Counted from the stretch's first letter, positions 30,412-39,285 are shown. The stretch is 64,000 nt of DNA from Phytohabitans maris (GCF_031085175.1 NZ_JAVHUY010000006.1:211455-275454); one strand, 5' to 3'. Made by a program: numbers and translations. Notes: a model not told the origin generated them from the letters alone.

Positions 30412-31785
30412 ATGTTGCTGAGGTTCCGGGTCGCCAACGTGCGATCGTTCCGCGAGGAACAGGAGCTGTCCTTCGTCGTGCAGCCGGGCGACAAGGCGTC
30501 GACAGGCCGGGTCGTGTCGGTGGCGGGACGAGAGCTCGCGCTGTATCCGGTGGTCGGGATCTTCGGCGCCAACGCGTCCGGCAAGTCGAACCTTCTCGCC
30601 GCGCTGGTCATGATGCGTGACGCGGTGCTGAATTCCTACGCCCAATGGGCCTCCTTCCGTGGGATCCCGCGGGAGGAGTTCAACCTCGATCCAAAGGCGG
30701 CCGAGGACAGTTCCTTCTTCGAGGTCGACTTCGTGCACGACGGCTTCCGCTACACGTACGGCTTCGAACTCGGTGCCGGGCGGGTGGAGGCGGAGTGGCT
30801 GCACGCGTACCCCAAGGGTCGCCGTCAGGTGTGGTTCGACCGCGATGCCTCCCGCGACACCGAGTTCGAGTTTCCCGGTGAGCGGGTGCGCGACCGCGCC
30901 CAGTTCGTGCGCCTGACCCGTCCGAACGCGCTGTTTCTCACGGTGGCCGGCACCGACAACAGCCCCGAGCTGTCGCCCGTCTTCTACTGGTTCCAGAACA
31001 ACCTGGGGCTGGTCACGCCGGAAAACGAGCGGCATCAACGCGAGAGCCTCACGCGCCATGCCCTGCGCGGTCCGCGCCGAGAGCGGATCGAGGAGTTGCT
31101 CCGGGTCGCGGACCTGGGCGTCGCCGGGGTTGAGCTGGTAGACAACGGCGAGGTGGTCCGCCTCTGGCACGACGGGGCGGCCGGCGACAGATACCCGGTC
31201 GCCTGGGAACGCGAGTCGTTTGGCACCCGCTCCAGGTTCGCGCTGCTCGGTCCCGTTCTGCTCGCCTTGGACGAAGGCGCCGTACTCCTGGTCGACGAGC
31301 TGGACGCGAGCCTGCATCCGCGGTTCGCGGCGGAGGTCATCCGGCTCTTCCAGGATCCCGAGGTCAACGCCGCGGGTGCCCAACTGATCTTCACCACGCA
31401 TGACGTGACGGTGCTCGGCACCCCCGGTGGCGACCGGTTGCTCGACCCCGGCCAGGTCTGGGTCTACACCGAAGGCGAGCTGACGGAGCCGCAGTACATC
31501 GACCTGGTCAAGGAGATGCAGCCGGTCCGCCGAAACGATGTACACATCGCGAACGACACCAGGCAGGCCGGGGGTACCCGAGGAAGCGGCGGACGAGCCG
31601 TCGACCGCAAGCCCGCAGACCTGGTGGACGCCGCGATCGACCAGATCGAGGGCCGGTTCGCCGACGCGCGCAAGCGGGCCAAGCAGATGAACGCCCAGCA
31701 CGACGACCACCTGCCGTACACGCAGCGTGATCCATACACCAACGTGTGGGAGTTCGTCGAGGACTTGGGTGTTCTCGCGTACTGA
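30412..31785 (+). CDS. AAA15/OLD-type ATPase (RloA-like), C-terminus possibly a relic of RloB
   Basis: A 457-residue ATP-binding protein of the ABC-like AAA15 group. Its start LLRFRVANVRSFREEQELSF is the usual conserved first strand. Walker A is GANASGKS (52-59), Walker B LLVDELDASLHP (292-303), and TTHD follows near 333. Family members (RloA, OLD-like) are often phage-defence genes found in pairs with rloB. No separate rloB is present here. After residue ~375 the protein changes to a charged linker and then ARKRAKQMNAQHDDHL and DPYTNVWEFVEDL. That resembles the C-terminal end of RloB proteins, so the gene may have fused to an rloB remnant by deletion (inference). Codon use is somewhat less GC-rich than its neighbours, consistent with transfer. 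Confidence 0.75.
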   Translation: MLLRFRVANVRSFREEQELSFVVQPGDKASTGRVVSVAGRELALYPVVGIFGANASGKSNLLAALVMMRDAVLNSYAQWASFRGIPREEFNLDPKAAEDSSFFEVDFVHDGFRYTYGFELGAGRVEAEWLHAYPKGRRQVWFDRDASRDTEFEFPGERVRDRAQFVRLTRPNALFLTVAGTDNSPELSPVFYWFQNNLGLVTPENERHQRESLTRHALRGPRRERIEELLRVADLGVAGVELVDNGEVVRLWHDGAAGDRYPVAWERESFGTRSRFALLGPVLLALDEGAVLLVDELDASLHPRFAAEVIRLFQDPEVNAAGAQLIFTTHDVTVLGTPGGDRLLDPGQVWVYTEGELTEPQYIDLVKEMQPVRRNDVHIANDTRQAGGTRGSGGRAVDRKPADLVDAAIDQIEGRFADARKRAKQMNAQHDDHLPYTQRDPYTNVWEFVEDLGVLAY

Positions 31786-31818
31786 CGCGGTGTTGTTCGG
31801 AGGCCCTGACGTGTGATG

Positions 31819-31850
31819 CGGTCGGGGGCCGGCGGTGCGGCCCCCGACCG
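31819..31850. terminator. Bidirectional terminator, 13-bp stem
   Basis: CGGTCGGGGGCCG (31819-31831) pairs perfectly with 31838-31850 across a 6-nt loop. It lies between the ATPase gene and the convergent secreted-protein gene. Confidence 0.8.
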
Positions 31851-31856
31851 GGTTGG

Positions 31857-32927
31857 TCAGAACTCGGAGTTGTAGCTGGTGAACGAGCCGGTGTCGACGC
31901 GGGCGCCGGCCGGTGTGTAGCAGGCGACGTTGCGCACCAGCACGGTCGTGCCGCTGTACGACCACGGGGCCTGCAGGTTGCAGAACTCGCCCCGCTGCCC
32001 GCTGGTCGACACCTGTACGGTGTCCGGCCGCTGGGCCAGCCCGCGGAAGCCGACCAGTGTCAGCCCGAGGCCGGACGCGGCGAGGCCGTTCGCGCCGGGC
32101 CCGAGCTGGGAGTTGAAGTTCGTCGCCGGCGGGCCCGGGTTGGGTGCTGGCGGCGGCGGCATGTTCCAGATGTAGCCGAAGAACTTCGGTGGGTACGCCG
32201 GGCCGAACAGCGACCGTTCGAGCTGGTAGCTCAGTGTGAACCCGGTGTCGAACGGCGTGCCGGTCCCGTCGAAGCAGAACACCAGCACGTCCTGCCCGCC
32301 CGGGCTGGACCGCCACTTCGGGATCTGGCAGTGCGCGCCCCGGTCCGAGTTGACCGCGGTCACCTGCAGGCTGCCGTCGTTCGGCCCCGGCGTGCCGAGG
32401 GCGGGGAAGCGGACCACGTACTCGCCCGGACCGCCGGCCGGCGCCACCGTGTTGCCGCCGCCGACGGCCGAGTTGTACTCGCTCACGACCGTGGCGGCCG
32501 CGTCCGCGTGCACGTACCCGTAGTGGCCGGGCACCCCGTCCGGCGGTGAGCTGCTCGCGAAGACCGCGGTGAACGGCGTGTCGATGCCGAAGCTGCCCGG
32601 CCGGAAGCAGCCGATGTACGCGATCTGATCGGCGCCGGAGAAGCCCCACTTCAACGCCTGGCACCACACCGGGCGCCCGCTGATCGCGGTGACGTGGACG
32701 ACGCCGCCCTTCGCGGCCTGGCCGGGGAAGACGACCTCGTAGAAGCCCCCGCCGAACGCGGTGACGGTGGTGGCGGGCGGCCAGGTGCCGGAGGGCACCA
32801 CGGCGGCGCCGTTCCAGAGCACGAAGCCGTGCCCGTCGGGTACGGCCGCCTGTGCCGGCGCGGCGAGTCCGGCGGTGGCCAGGGCGGCGGCGAGGCAGGC
32901 TCCGGCCAGCTTTCGGAGGATTCCCAT
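31857..32927 (-). CDS. Secreted protein with three diverged internal repeats
   Basis: A 356-residue exported protein. The signal peptide is LRKLAGACLAAALATAGLA, with cleavage near AQA-AVPD (residue ~28). The mature part is three repeats of about 100 residues, at ~32-125, ~135-240 and ~247-356. Each has GYVxx, a central strand (YEVVFPG, YVVRFPALG, TLVGFRGL), VxVTA/VSTS, one Cys, Trp, a second Cys and a closing DTxF-like motif. The paired cysteines are probably disulfide-bonded. Repeat 3 is introduced by a Pro-rich linker (PPPPAPNPGPPATN). It ends just after a shared terminator. I recognise no enzyme motif; it may be a beta-rich surface or matrix protein. Confidence 0.8.
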   Translation of the reverse strand: MGILRKLAGACLAAALATAGLAAPAQAAVPDGHGFVLWNGAAVVPSGTWPPATTVTAFGGGFYEVVFPGQAAKGGVVHVTAISGRPVWCQALKWGFSGADQIAYIGCFRPGSFGIDTPFTAVFASSSPPDGVPGHYGYVHADAAATVVSEYNSAVGGGNTVAPAGGPGEYVVRFPALGTPGPNDGSLQVTAVNSDRGAHCQIPKWRSSPGGQDVLVFCFDGTGTPFDTGFTLSYQLERSLFGPAYPPKFFGYIWNMPPPPAPNPGPPATNFNSQLGPGANGLAASGLGLTLVGFRGLAQRPDTVQVSTSGQRGEFCNLQAPWSYSGTTVLVRNVACYTPAGARVDTGSFTSYNSEF

Positions 32928-33088
32928 TGCGCTCCTTCGTGGGTCGGGAACGGGACGCTAAACAGAGGAAGAGATCGATGGACTGATATGGCGGGTTGCC
33001 GACAGCCGAACGGCTGGATTTGATAAGACACATCCATGTGATCTTGGGGATACAGGCCGGACACAGCCCGCTCCAAGAGTGATCAACC

Positions 33089-33388
33089 ATGGCTCCCACT
33101 CCACCCACGGACGCCGAGCTCGACGTCATGATCCGAGCTCGCCTCGCTTCCCTCGGAATCGACCTGGACCAGCTGCCGCCCGGCACCGCGTCTGACCCGG
33201 CGACCGGCTCGCCCGGCCGCGACTCCGTACTCGCCTCGCTGCGCTCGTTCGTCCGCGGCAGCGTGACCGCGCTCGCCGCGTACCAGCTGCCGGCCCCGGC
33301 GGGCAGCGACCCGGCGCACGCGGCCGCCCTCTCCCAGCAGCCCGCGCCGATGCTCTACCCCTCGATCAGCACGGAGTGGCGCAAATGA
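33089..33388 (+). CDS. Small protein coupled to the amidase
   Basis: A 99-residue soluble protein beginning APTPPTDAELDVMIRARLAS, with LGIDLDQLPPG and RDSVLASLRSFVRGSVTAL. No signal peptide or membrane segment is visible. Its stop overlaps the amidase ATG (ATGA, 33385-33388), so both are made from one message. Similar short genes sit in front of Tat-type amidases in other actinomycetes as far as I recall, so it may be a partner or maturation factor. No function is assigned. Confidence 0.7.
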   Translation: MAPTPPTDAELDVMIRARLASLGIDLDQLPPGTASDPATGSPGRDSVLASLRSFVRGSVTALAAYQLPAPAGSDPAHAAALSQQPAPMLYPSISTEWRK

Positions 33389-34983
33389 CCACAGTGGATA
33401 GACGGGCGTTCCTCGCCCGGACCGCCGCCGTCGCCGCGGTGGCCGCCGCCGGCGCCTCCGCCATCCCGGCCACGGCCGCGTGGGCCGGCGGTGCGGCCCG
33501 CTTCGGCGGCAACGCGTACGTGCGGCCGCGCCCCGAGGCCTTCACCGACCTCACCGAGCTGACGCTCGCCGAAGCCGCCTGGATGATCAAGAATGGCCGG
33601 ATCAAGCCGATCGACCTCGTCGAGGCGTACCTGGCCCGGATCGGCACGTACGAGCCGGCGTACCAGGCATTCAACACGGTGCTCGCCGACCAGGCGCGGG
33701 CCGCGGCGAAGGTCGCCGGCCGCAAGCCGCATGTCGGCCCGCTGCACGGCATCCCGCTCGCCATCAAGGACAACTACTGGACCGCCGGCGTGCGGACCAC
33801 GGCCAACTCGTTCCTCTTCCAGGACTTCGTGCCGCCGTACGACGCGACAGCCGTGGGCCGCCTCAAGGCGAACGGCGCGATCGTGCTCGGCAAGACGCAG
33901 ATGGGTCCACTCGCGACAACCCGAGCGACCACACCGGACGGTCGCGTCACGACGGTCAACGCGTGGACACCCACCAACCCGGGAACGGACCCCGGCGGCT
34001 CGTCGACCGGCACGGCCACGTCGGTGGCCGGGCGCATGGCGACATCGGGTACGGGCACGCAGACCGGCGGCTCCATCACGGCACCCTCGAACGCGCAGAA
34101 CCTGACCGGCCTCAAGCCCACGATGGGTCGCGTGTCGCTGGCCGGCATCATCCCGCTCAGCTACACGCGCGACCACCCGGGCCCGCTCGCCCGCGACGCC
34201 AAGGACGCGGCCATCATGCTGACCGCGATGGCGGGGGAGGACCCGGCCGACCCGCGCACGCAAGGGCTGCCGCGGGTGCCAAACCTGGTCGAGGCGGCGA
34301 CGCCGGTGTACTCGGGGCGCCGGGTCCGTGCCCGCTGGAACACGCGCATCGGCGTGCTCCCCGGGTACGCCGACGGCACCTCGGCCACCGCGCTGGCCCG
34401 CCAGGCGTTCCTCTCCACTGTGGACAAGGTCGAGGGCGTGCGCCTGGTCGACGTCCCGTTCCCCGACGAGTGGGAACTGCTGACCGGCGGCGCCTTCAAC
34501 AACGTACGGCTGCCCGAGCGCAGCGAGCCCTTCATGCCGTACCTGCGTACGGACCTGCGCGGCTTCGGCGTCTCGGTGACCGGCTGGCTGCAGGGCGCGC
34601 TGCTCGGCGCGAACGAGTTCATCACCGGCCAGCGGGCCAAACTGCTGCTGCTGGAGCGGGTGCTGGACCAGATCTTCGACCACTGCGACGTGGTGGTGCA
34701 GACCGGCCCGGTGCCCTTCGACATCCTGGGGCTGCCGGAGATCGGCTTCCCGATCGGCTTCACCACGGCCGGGGTCCCGATCGGCACGATCCTCGGCGGC
34801 GCCCCGTACGCGGAGGACCGCCTGCTCTCGGTCGTCGCCGCCTACCAGGCCGTGACCGACTGGCACTGGCGCCGCCCGCCGAACCCGCCGGCTGCGGGTG
34901 CCCCGTCGGCGCTGCGCTCGGCCGCCCCGGCGGAGGACCGTGGCCGCCTCACGGCCGAGGACGTGGTCGCCCAGACGCAGTAA
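33385..34983 (+). CDS. Tat-exported amidase-signature hydrolase
   Basis: A 532-residue amidase with an N-terminal Tat signal (DRRAFLARTAAVAAVAAAG, cleavage near ATAAWA). The Ser-cisSer-Lys triad is Lys128 (PLAIKDNYW), Ser206 (GGSSTGTATS) and Ser230 (TQTGGSITAPS). This is followed by GLKPTMGRVSLAGIIPLS and RDHPGPLARDAKDAA, as in glutamyl-tRNA amidotransferase-like amidases. Export by the Tat route makes a role on extracellular amides more likely than in aminoacyl-tRNA formation. It is coupled to the small upstream gene and followed by a shared terminator. The substrate is unknown. Confidence 0.9.
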   Translation: MTTVDRRAFLARTAAVAAVAAAGASAIPATAAWAGGAARFGGNAYVRPRPEAFTDLTELTLAEAAWMIKNGRIKPIDLVEAYLARIGTYEPAYQAFNTVLADQARAAAKVAGRKPHVGPLHGIPLAIKDNYWTAGVRTTANSFLFQDFVPPYDATAVGRLKANGAIVLGKTQMGPLATTRATTPDGRVTTVNAWTPTNPGTDPGGSSTGTATSVAGRMATSGTGTQTGGSITAPSNAQNLTGLKPTMGRVSLAGIIPLSYTRDHPGPLARDAKDAAIMLTAMAGEDPADPRTQGLPRVPNLVEAATPVYSGRRVRARWNTRIGVLPGYADGTSATALARQAFLSTVDKVEGVRLVDVPFPDEWELLTGGAFNNVRLPERSEPFMPYLRTDLRGFGVSVTGWLQGALLGANEFITGQRAKLLLLERVLDQIFDHCDVVVQTGPVPFDILGLPEIGFPIGFTTAGVPIGTILGGAPYAEDRLLSVVAAYQAVTDWHWRRPPNPPAAGAPSALRSAAPAEDRGRLTAEDVVAQTQ

Positions 34984-34990
34984 AGCGCCC

Positions 34991-35044
34991 GTGATCGAAG
35001 CTCCCCTCACGTCGCTAGAACAGCTTGAGGGGAGCTTCGATCAC
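34991..35044. terminator. Family-1 hairpin, copy 2 (bidirectional terminator)
   Basis: GTGATCGAAGCTCCCCTCA (34991-35009) pairs with its complement ending at 35044; the central 16-17 nt form the loop. It sits between the convergent amidase and EI genes. Confidence 0.8.
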
Positions 35045-35051
35045 GGAGGAC

Positions 35052-36710
35052 TCAGCCCAGCAGGGCGGCGGCCATCGCCGCGCACTCGCCGGCGTCCAGG
35101 GAACGGACCTGGGCGCGGACGGTGTCCAAAGCGGACGGTGCCACCGACAGGATGCGGCAGCCGACGCCGATCAGCAGCGGGATCGCGTACGGGTCGGCGG
35201 CGGCGTCACCGCAGACGGAGACCGGGCGCCCGTGGCGTTCGCCGGCGGCGACGGTCGCGGCGATCGCGCGCAGCACCGAGGGTTCCGCCGCGCGGGCCGG
35301 GGTCAGGGCGGGATCCTGGCGGCCGAGGCCGAGCAGGGACGCGGTCAGGTCGTTGGTGCCGATGGAGAGGAAGTCGGCCGCCGCCGCGATCTCGTCGACG
35401 GCCTTCACCGCCGCCTCCGTCTCGACCATCGCGCCGAGGGGCACGTCCTCGGGCAGCAGCGCGCGAGCCTCGCGCACCTGGGCCGCGGAACCGACCATCG
35501 GGAGCATCACGCGTAGCCGGGTGCCCGCGCCGGTGGCGACGATCGCGGCCAGCTGGGCGGCCAGCGCCTCCGGCGGCGGCTGCCCCGGGTACGACCGTCC
35601 ACTGTGCCTACCACGGCGCTCGTCCACCGTCGTGGTCGCGGCCCGTAGCCTCGCGACTCCCGCTTCGAGGAACGGTGGCAGCTTGTCCGGCGCGAAGTCC
35701 AGCGTGCGTACCGTCGCGACCAGGCCGGCCAGCGGGCCCAGCACCGGGCGGAGCGCGGCGGCGTGCGCGGCCTCGTCGGGCCAGCCGGGCGCGGTGAGGA
35801 ACGGCAGCTCGGTCCGGACCAGCCCGGCGCCCTCCGCCCCGGCGGACACGGCGGCGCGGGACTCCTCGGCGGTGGCCACGTTCGCCAGCAGGGTGACCGC
35901 CTCGCCGTCGCGGGTGACGGCGGGGAGCGTACGGCCGGCGGCGAGGTCGGCGCGGCGCCGCTCGGCCGCGCGCAGGGCCTCGCGGGCGGCGTGCTCCTGG
36001 GCCGGGGTGGGCGCCAGGATCAGCGTGGCGCCGTCGAGCACCGCCGGTACGCCGTCGGCCGCGTCGGGGGTGACGCCGAAGGCCAGCGGTACGCCCAGCG
36101 CGCGGGCGACGATGGCGACGTGCGCGTTCGGGCCGCCGAGCTGGGACACGGCGCCGGCCAGGTCGTCCACGACGTCCAGCAGGTCGTCGGCGCCCAGCTC
36201 GTGGCCGGCGAGGATGACCGGGCCGTCCACAGTAGACTCCGGGTCGCCGCGCAGCACCCCGGCGACCCGGCGCCCCACCTGGCGTACGTCGGCGGCGCGG
36301 GCGGCCAGCGTCGGGTCGGGGAGGGCGGCCAGCAGCTCGGCGTACGTCGAGGCGGCCGCGGTCACCGCGCCGGCGGGGTCGCGCCCGGCGGCCAGTTCGG
36401 CGGTGGCGGAGCCGCGCAGGTCCGGGTCGTCGGCGATCAGCGCCATCGTGGCCACGATCTCCGCCGGCTCGGTGTGCCCGCCGGCCCGCAGCGCGTCGGC
36501 CCGTTCGCGCAGCCGCGCGGCCACCGTGTCGAAAGCGGCCGTGAGGTCGGCGGGGGACGCGGCGGCGGAAGGGCCGCTGGGCGGCGCGCCGGTGCCCACC
36601 CAGCGGATGCGTCCCAGTCCCACCCCGGGCGCGCCGAGCACGCCGGTGTATCCGCGGGGCCCCCGGGGAAACGTGGAGCGAAGCGGAGCGTTTTCTTGGG
36701 GTGCTTTCAT
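35052..36710 (-). CDS. PTS enzyme I-like protein for the DHA kinase system
   Basis: A 552-residue PEP-protein phosphotransferase. The phosphorylated residue is His197 in GGPNAHVAIVARALG. GLVRTELPFL, TVRTLDFAPDK and SIGTNDLTA with Cys500 (SVCGDAAADP) mark the PEP-binding barrel. The usual N-terminus would begin at YTGVLGAPGVGLG, residue 21. The first 20 residues (MKAPQENAPLRSTFPRGPRG) come from an intergenic repeat also found at 22542-22596. ATG at 36708-36710 overlaps the dhaL stop. Between KLPPFL and PPPEALAAQL the expected NPxLGxRGxR segment is not recognisable and is replaced by an Arg/Thr/Gly-rich stretch. It should pass phosphate to the HPr at 39707 and then to DhaM. Confidence 0.85.
   Translation of the reverse strand: MKAPQENAPLRSTFPRGPRGYTGVLGAPGVGLGRIRWVGTGAPPSGPSAAASPADLTAAFDTVAARLRERADALRAGGHTEPAEIVATMALIADDPDLRGSATAELAAGRDPAGAVTAAASTYAELLAALPDPTLAARAADVRQVGRRVAGVLRGDPESTVDGPVILAGHELGADDLLDVVDDLAGAVSQLGGPNAHVAIVARALGVPLAFGVTPDAADGVPAVLDGATLILAPTPAQEHAAREALRAAERRRADLAAGRTLPAVTRDGEAVTLLANVATAEESRAAVSAGAEGAGLVRTELPFLTAPGWPDEAAHAAALRPVLGPLAGLVATVRTLDFAPDKLPPFLEAGVARLRAATTTVDERRGRHSGRSYPGQPPPEALAAQLAAIVATGAGTRLRVMLPMVGSAAQVREARALLPEDVPLGAMVETEAAVKAVDEIAAAADFLSIGTNDLTASLLGLGRQDPALTPARAAEPSVLRAIAATVAAGERHGRPVSVCGDAAADPYAIPLLIGVGCRILSVAPSALDTVRAQVRSLDAGECAAMAAALLG
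36654..36710 (-). repeat. Copy 2 of the MKAPQEN-type repeat, inside the EI coding sequence
   Basis: About 56 bp closely similar to 22542-22596. Here it supplies the ATG and first ~20 codons of the EI gene and abuts the dhaL stop codon. Confidence 0.75.
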
Positions 36711-37330
36711 CTGGTGACGTCCGCCAGCGCCTGGAAGACCAGCCAGGTCGAGGTGGCGCCCGGATCCTGGTGGCCGACGCTGCGCGGCCCCAGGTACGAC
36801 GCGCGGCCCTTGCGGGCGACCATCTCGATCGTCGCGCGCATGCCCTCCGCGGCCGCCTCCGCCGCCGCCCGCGCGGCCACCGCCAGCCCTTCCTCCGCCG
36901 CCTTCTCGAACGCGGCGACCGCCGGGCCGTACGCGTCGACGATCGTCTTGTCACCGGGGACGGCCGCACCGAGCTTCTGCACGGCGGCCAGTCCGGCCCG
37001 CAGCGCCACGCCGAGCTCGGCGGCGTCCACTGTGGAGCTGCCGGCGGGCAGGGCCTTGCCGATCGCGCGGAACGCCGTGCCGTACAGCGGCCCGGCCGCA
37101 CCGCCCACTTTGGACACCAGCGTGGTGCCGGTCTTGACGAAGACGTCGCCGACCGCCGCCGGCTCCGCCGCGGAGGAGAGGGCCGCCGCCACGGCCGTGA
37201 AGCCACGGTTGAGGTTGACCCCGTGGTCGGCGTCGCCGATCGCCGAGTCGAGCTGGGTCAGGTAGTCGGCCTGCTCCGCGACGGCCGCGGCGATCGCGGC
37301 GATCCACGAGCGGGCGAGCGCGACGTCCAC
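36707..37330 (-). CDS. dhaL: Dihydroxyacetone kinase ADP-binding subunit
   Basis: DhaL carries a tightly bound ADP that is rephosphorylated by DhaM and then phosphorylates dihydroxyacetone on DhaK. The 207-residue helical protein shows the nucleotide/Mg site LDSAIGDADHGVNLNRGF and the later GASYLGPRSVGHQDPGATS-like end (RASYLGPRSVGHQDPGA). I chose GTG at 37328-37330, because GGGAGG lies five bases upstream and the product then begins VDVALARSW. The stop overlaps the EI start. The gene follows dhaK by 26 bp. Confidence 0.92.
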   Translation of the reverse strand: MDVALARSWIAAIAAAVAEQADYLTQLDSAIGDADHGVNLNRGFTAVAAALSSAAEPAAVGDVFVKTGTTLVSKVGGAAGPLYGTAFRAIGKALPAGSSTVDAAELGVALRAGLAAVQKLGAAVPGDKTIVDAYGPAVAAFEKAAEEGLAVAARAAAEAAAEGMRATIEMVARKGRASYLGPRSVGHQDPGATSTWLVFQALADVTR

Positions 37331-37356
37331 GTAGACCTCCCTGAGGAGCGGGCCAG

Positions 37357-38355
37357 CTACACGCCCCAGCGCAGCGCCGGGGTGCGGACCGGTGCGTCCC
37401 AGAGCCGCAGGATCTCCGCGTCCGCCCGACACACGGTAACCGACATACCGGCCATGTCCAGGCTGGTCACGTAGTTGCCGACCAGGTTGCGCGCGACCCG
37501 GAGGCCGGCCTTGCCGAGCAGCGCGGCCACCTCGCCGTACAGCAGGTACAGCTCGATGAGCGGCGTGCCGCCGAGGCCGTTGACCAGCACGATCGCCTCG
37601 GAACCGGCGGCCAGCGGCTTGGCACCGAGGATCGCCTCCACCGTCATCGCGGCGATCTCCCGGGCCGGGCGCAGCTTCTCCCGCCGCCGCCCCGGCTCGC
37701 CGTGGATGCCGACGCCGATCTCCATCTCGTCGTCCGGCAGGTCGAAGCCGGGCTTGCCGGCGGCCGGCGTCGTGCAGGCGGTGAGCGCGACCGCGAACGA
37801 GGCGGACTGCTCGTTGACCCGCGACCCGGCGGCGGCGACCGCGTCGGCGGCGGCGCCGGCCTCGGCGAGCGCGCCGGTCACCTTCTCGACGATCAGCGTG
37901 GCGCCGGTGCCCCGGCGGCCGGCGGTCCAGGTGGAGTCCTCGACGGCGACGTCGTCGTCGACGAGCACCGAGCGCACCTCGATGCCCTCGTCGGCGGCGA
38001 GCTCGGCGGCCATCTGAAAGTTCATGACGTCGCCGGTGTAGTTCTTCACGATGTGCACCACGCCCGCGCCGCCGTCGACCGCCTGGGTGGCGGCGAGGAT
38101 CTGGTCGGGGACCGGCGACGTGAACACCTCGCCCGGGCAGGCGGCGTCGAGCATGCCCAGCCCCACGAAGCCGCCGTGGAGCGGCTCGTGCCCGGAGCCG
38201 CCGCCGGAGAGCACGCCGACCTTGCCGGAGCGGGGCGCGTCCGCGCGGACCACGATCTGCTGCTCGATGTCGACCCGGAGGTCGGAGTGGGCGGCGGCGA
38301 CACCGGCCAGCGCTTCGCGGACGACCGCCGATGGGTCGTTGACGAACTTCTTCAC
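37357..38355 (-). CDS. dhaK: Dihydroxyacetone kinase substrate-binding subunit
   Basis: DhaK binds dihydroxyacetone covalently through a histidine and presents it to DhaL-ADP/ATP. His218 in GVGIHGEPG is at the same position as in E. coli DhaK. Conserved [18 protein letters not shown] and [11 protein letters not shown] are present, and the length (332 residues) is typical of the PTS-dependent type. The start is GTG at 38353-38355, with GGAAGGAG seven bases upstream. It heads the dhaK-dhaL-EI operon. A 17-bp site at 38397-38413 upstream matches one before dhaM. Confidence 0.95.
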   Translation of the reverse strand: MKKFVNDPSAVVREALAGVAAAHSDLRVDIEQQIVVRADAPRSGKVGVLSGGGSGHEPLHGGFVGLGMLDAACPGEVFTSPVPDQILAATQAVDGGAGVVHIVKNYTGDVMNFQMAAELAADEGIEVRSVLVDDDVAVEDSTWTAGRRGTGATLIVEKVTGALAEAGAAADAVAAAGSRVNEQSASFAVALTACTTPAAGKPGFDLPDDEMEIGVGIHGEPGRRREKLRPAREIAAMTVEAILGAKPLAAGSEAIVLVNGLGGTPLIELYLLYGEVAALLGKAGLRVARNLVGNYVTSLDMAGMSVTVCRADAEILRLWDAPVRTPALRWGV

Positions 38356-38396
38356 GGCCGGACTCCTTCCGGAGGGTGGTGGCCGGGTAAGACCGC

Positions 38397-38425
38397 GTTC
38401 AGCGATGCTGAAGTGTGTTCGGAAC
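38397..38425. promoter_or_regulatory. Candidate IclR operator before dhaK
   Basis: GTTCAGCGATGCTGAAG (38397-38413) is a dyad that shares 12 of 17 bases with 39286-39302; GTTCGGAAC follows at 38417-38425. It lies 42 bp upstream of the dhaK start, next to the iclR-type gene. Confidence 0.55.
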
Positions 38426-38462
38426 CTAGTCCCGGTTACGAGCGTGTGTCAAGCGTAGGACG

Positions 38463-39248
38463 TCAGGATGCCGCGGCGACCCAGCGGCGCGTCGACGGGC
38501 GGCCGGCGCCGAGGTCGCGGGAGAGGTGGCGGGCGGTCTCCCGGACCGCGACGGCCAGCCCGTCCCGGGTCTGCTCGTCGAGCAACCGCTCGACCGGACC
38601 GACCGCCCCGATCGCCCCCACCACCTCGCCGGTGTGGTCGAAGACCGGGGCCGCGATGCCGGCGTCGCCGATGGCCGCCTCGCCCTCCTCGACCGCGTAC
38701 CCCGTGCCGCGTACCCCCTCCAGATCCTGGACCAGCGCGGACGGCTCCGTCCGCGTGGCGCCGGTGAGCGCGGGCAGCGGGGCCCGCAGCAGCGCCGCGC
38801 GGTCGGCCTCGGGCAGGTGCGCGACGATGGCCTTGCCCAGCGCGCAGGTGTGCCAGGGGATGACCGCGCCCACCTCCAGGATCTGCACCGCGCCCTCGGG
38901 ACGGAACGCGTGGTGCACGACCAGCACGTGGTCGGCCGAGAGCACGCCCACCCAGACCGCCTCGCCGACCCGGTTGGCCAGGCCGTCGGCCCAGGCCACC
39001 GAGCGGACCCGCAGCTCGTGGGTCTCCAGGTAGGCGTTGCCGAGCTCGAGCAGCGCGGGTCCCAGCCGGTACTTGCCGGTCTCGTGGTCCTGGGCGACCA
39101 GCTGGCCCGCCTCCAGCGTGCGCAGCAGCGCGTGGGCGGTGGGCTTGGCGACGCCGATGCGCTCGGCCACCTCGGTCACGCCGGCGCCCCGCGCGGCGGT
39201 GCCGAGCACGCGGAGGATCTCGATCGCGCGCGCGACGGACTGGACCAT
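38463..39248 (-). CDS. IclR-family regulator of the DHA kinase genes
   Basis: A 261-residue IclR protein. The winged helix is at residues ~2-60 (SVARAIEILRVLGT, VTEVAERIGVAKPTAHALLRTL) and the effector domain at ~75-250 (HTCALGKAIVAHLP, GYAVEEGEAAIGDAGIAAPVFD). It is of the GylR/glycerol-regulator style. I chose ATG at 39246-39248, with GGAGAG upstream; GTG at 39272 is possible. It lies between divergent dhaK and dhaM units and is encoded on the dhaK strand. Matching 17-bp dyads before both units make it the likely repressor, perhaps sensing dihydroxyacetone or a phosphorylated triose. Confidence 0.85.
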   Translation of the reverse strand: MVQSVARAIEILRVLGTAARGAGVTEVAERIGVAKPTAHALLRTLEAGQLVAQDHETGKYRLGPALLELGNAYLETHELRVRSVAWADGLANRVGEAVWVGVLSADHVLVVHHAFRPEGAVQILEVGAVIPWHTCALGKAIVAHLPEADRAALLRAPLPALTGATRTEPSALVQDLEGVRGTGYAVEEGEAAIGDAGIAAPVFDHTGEVVGAIGAVGPVERLLDEQTRDGLAVAVRETARHLSRDLGAGRPSTRRWVAAAS

Positions 39249-39285
39249 GGTGGCCGCCTCTCCGCCCGACACGCCGGCCGAGCGG

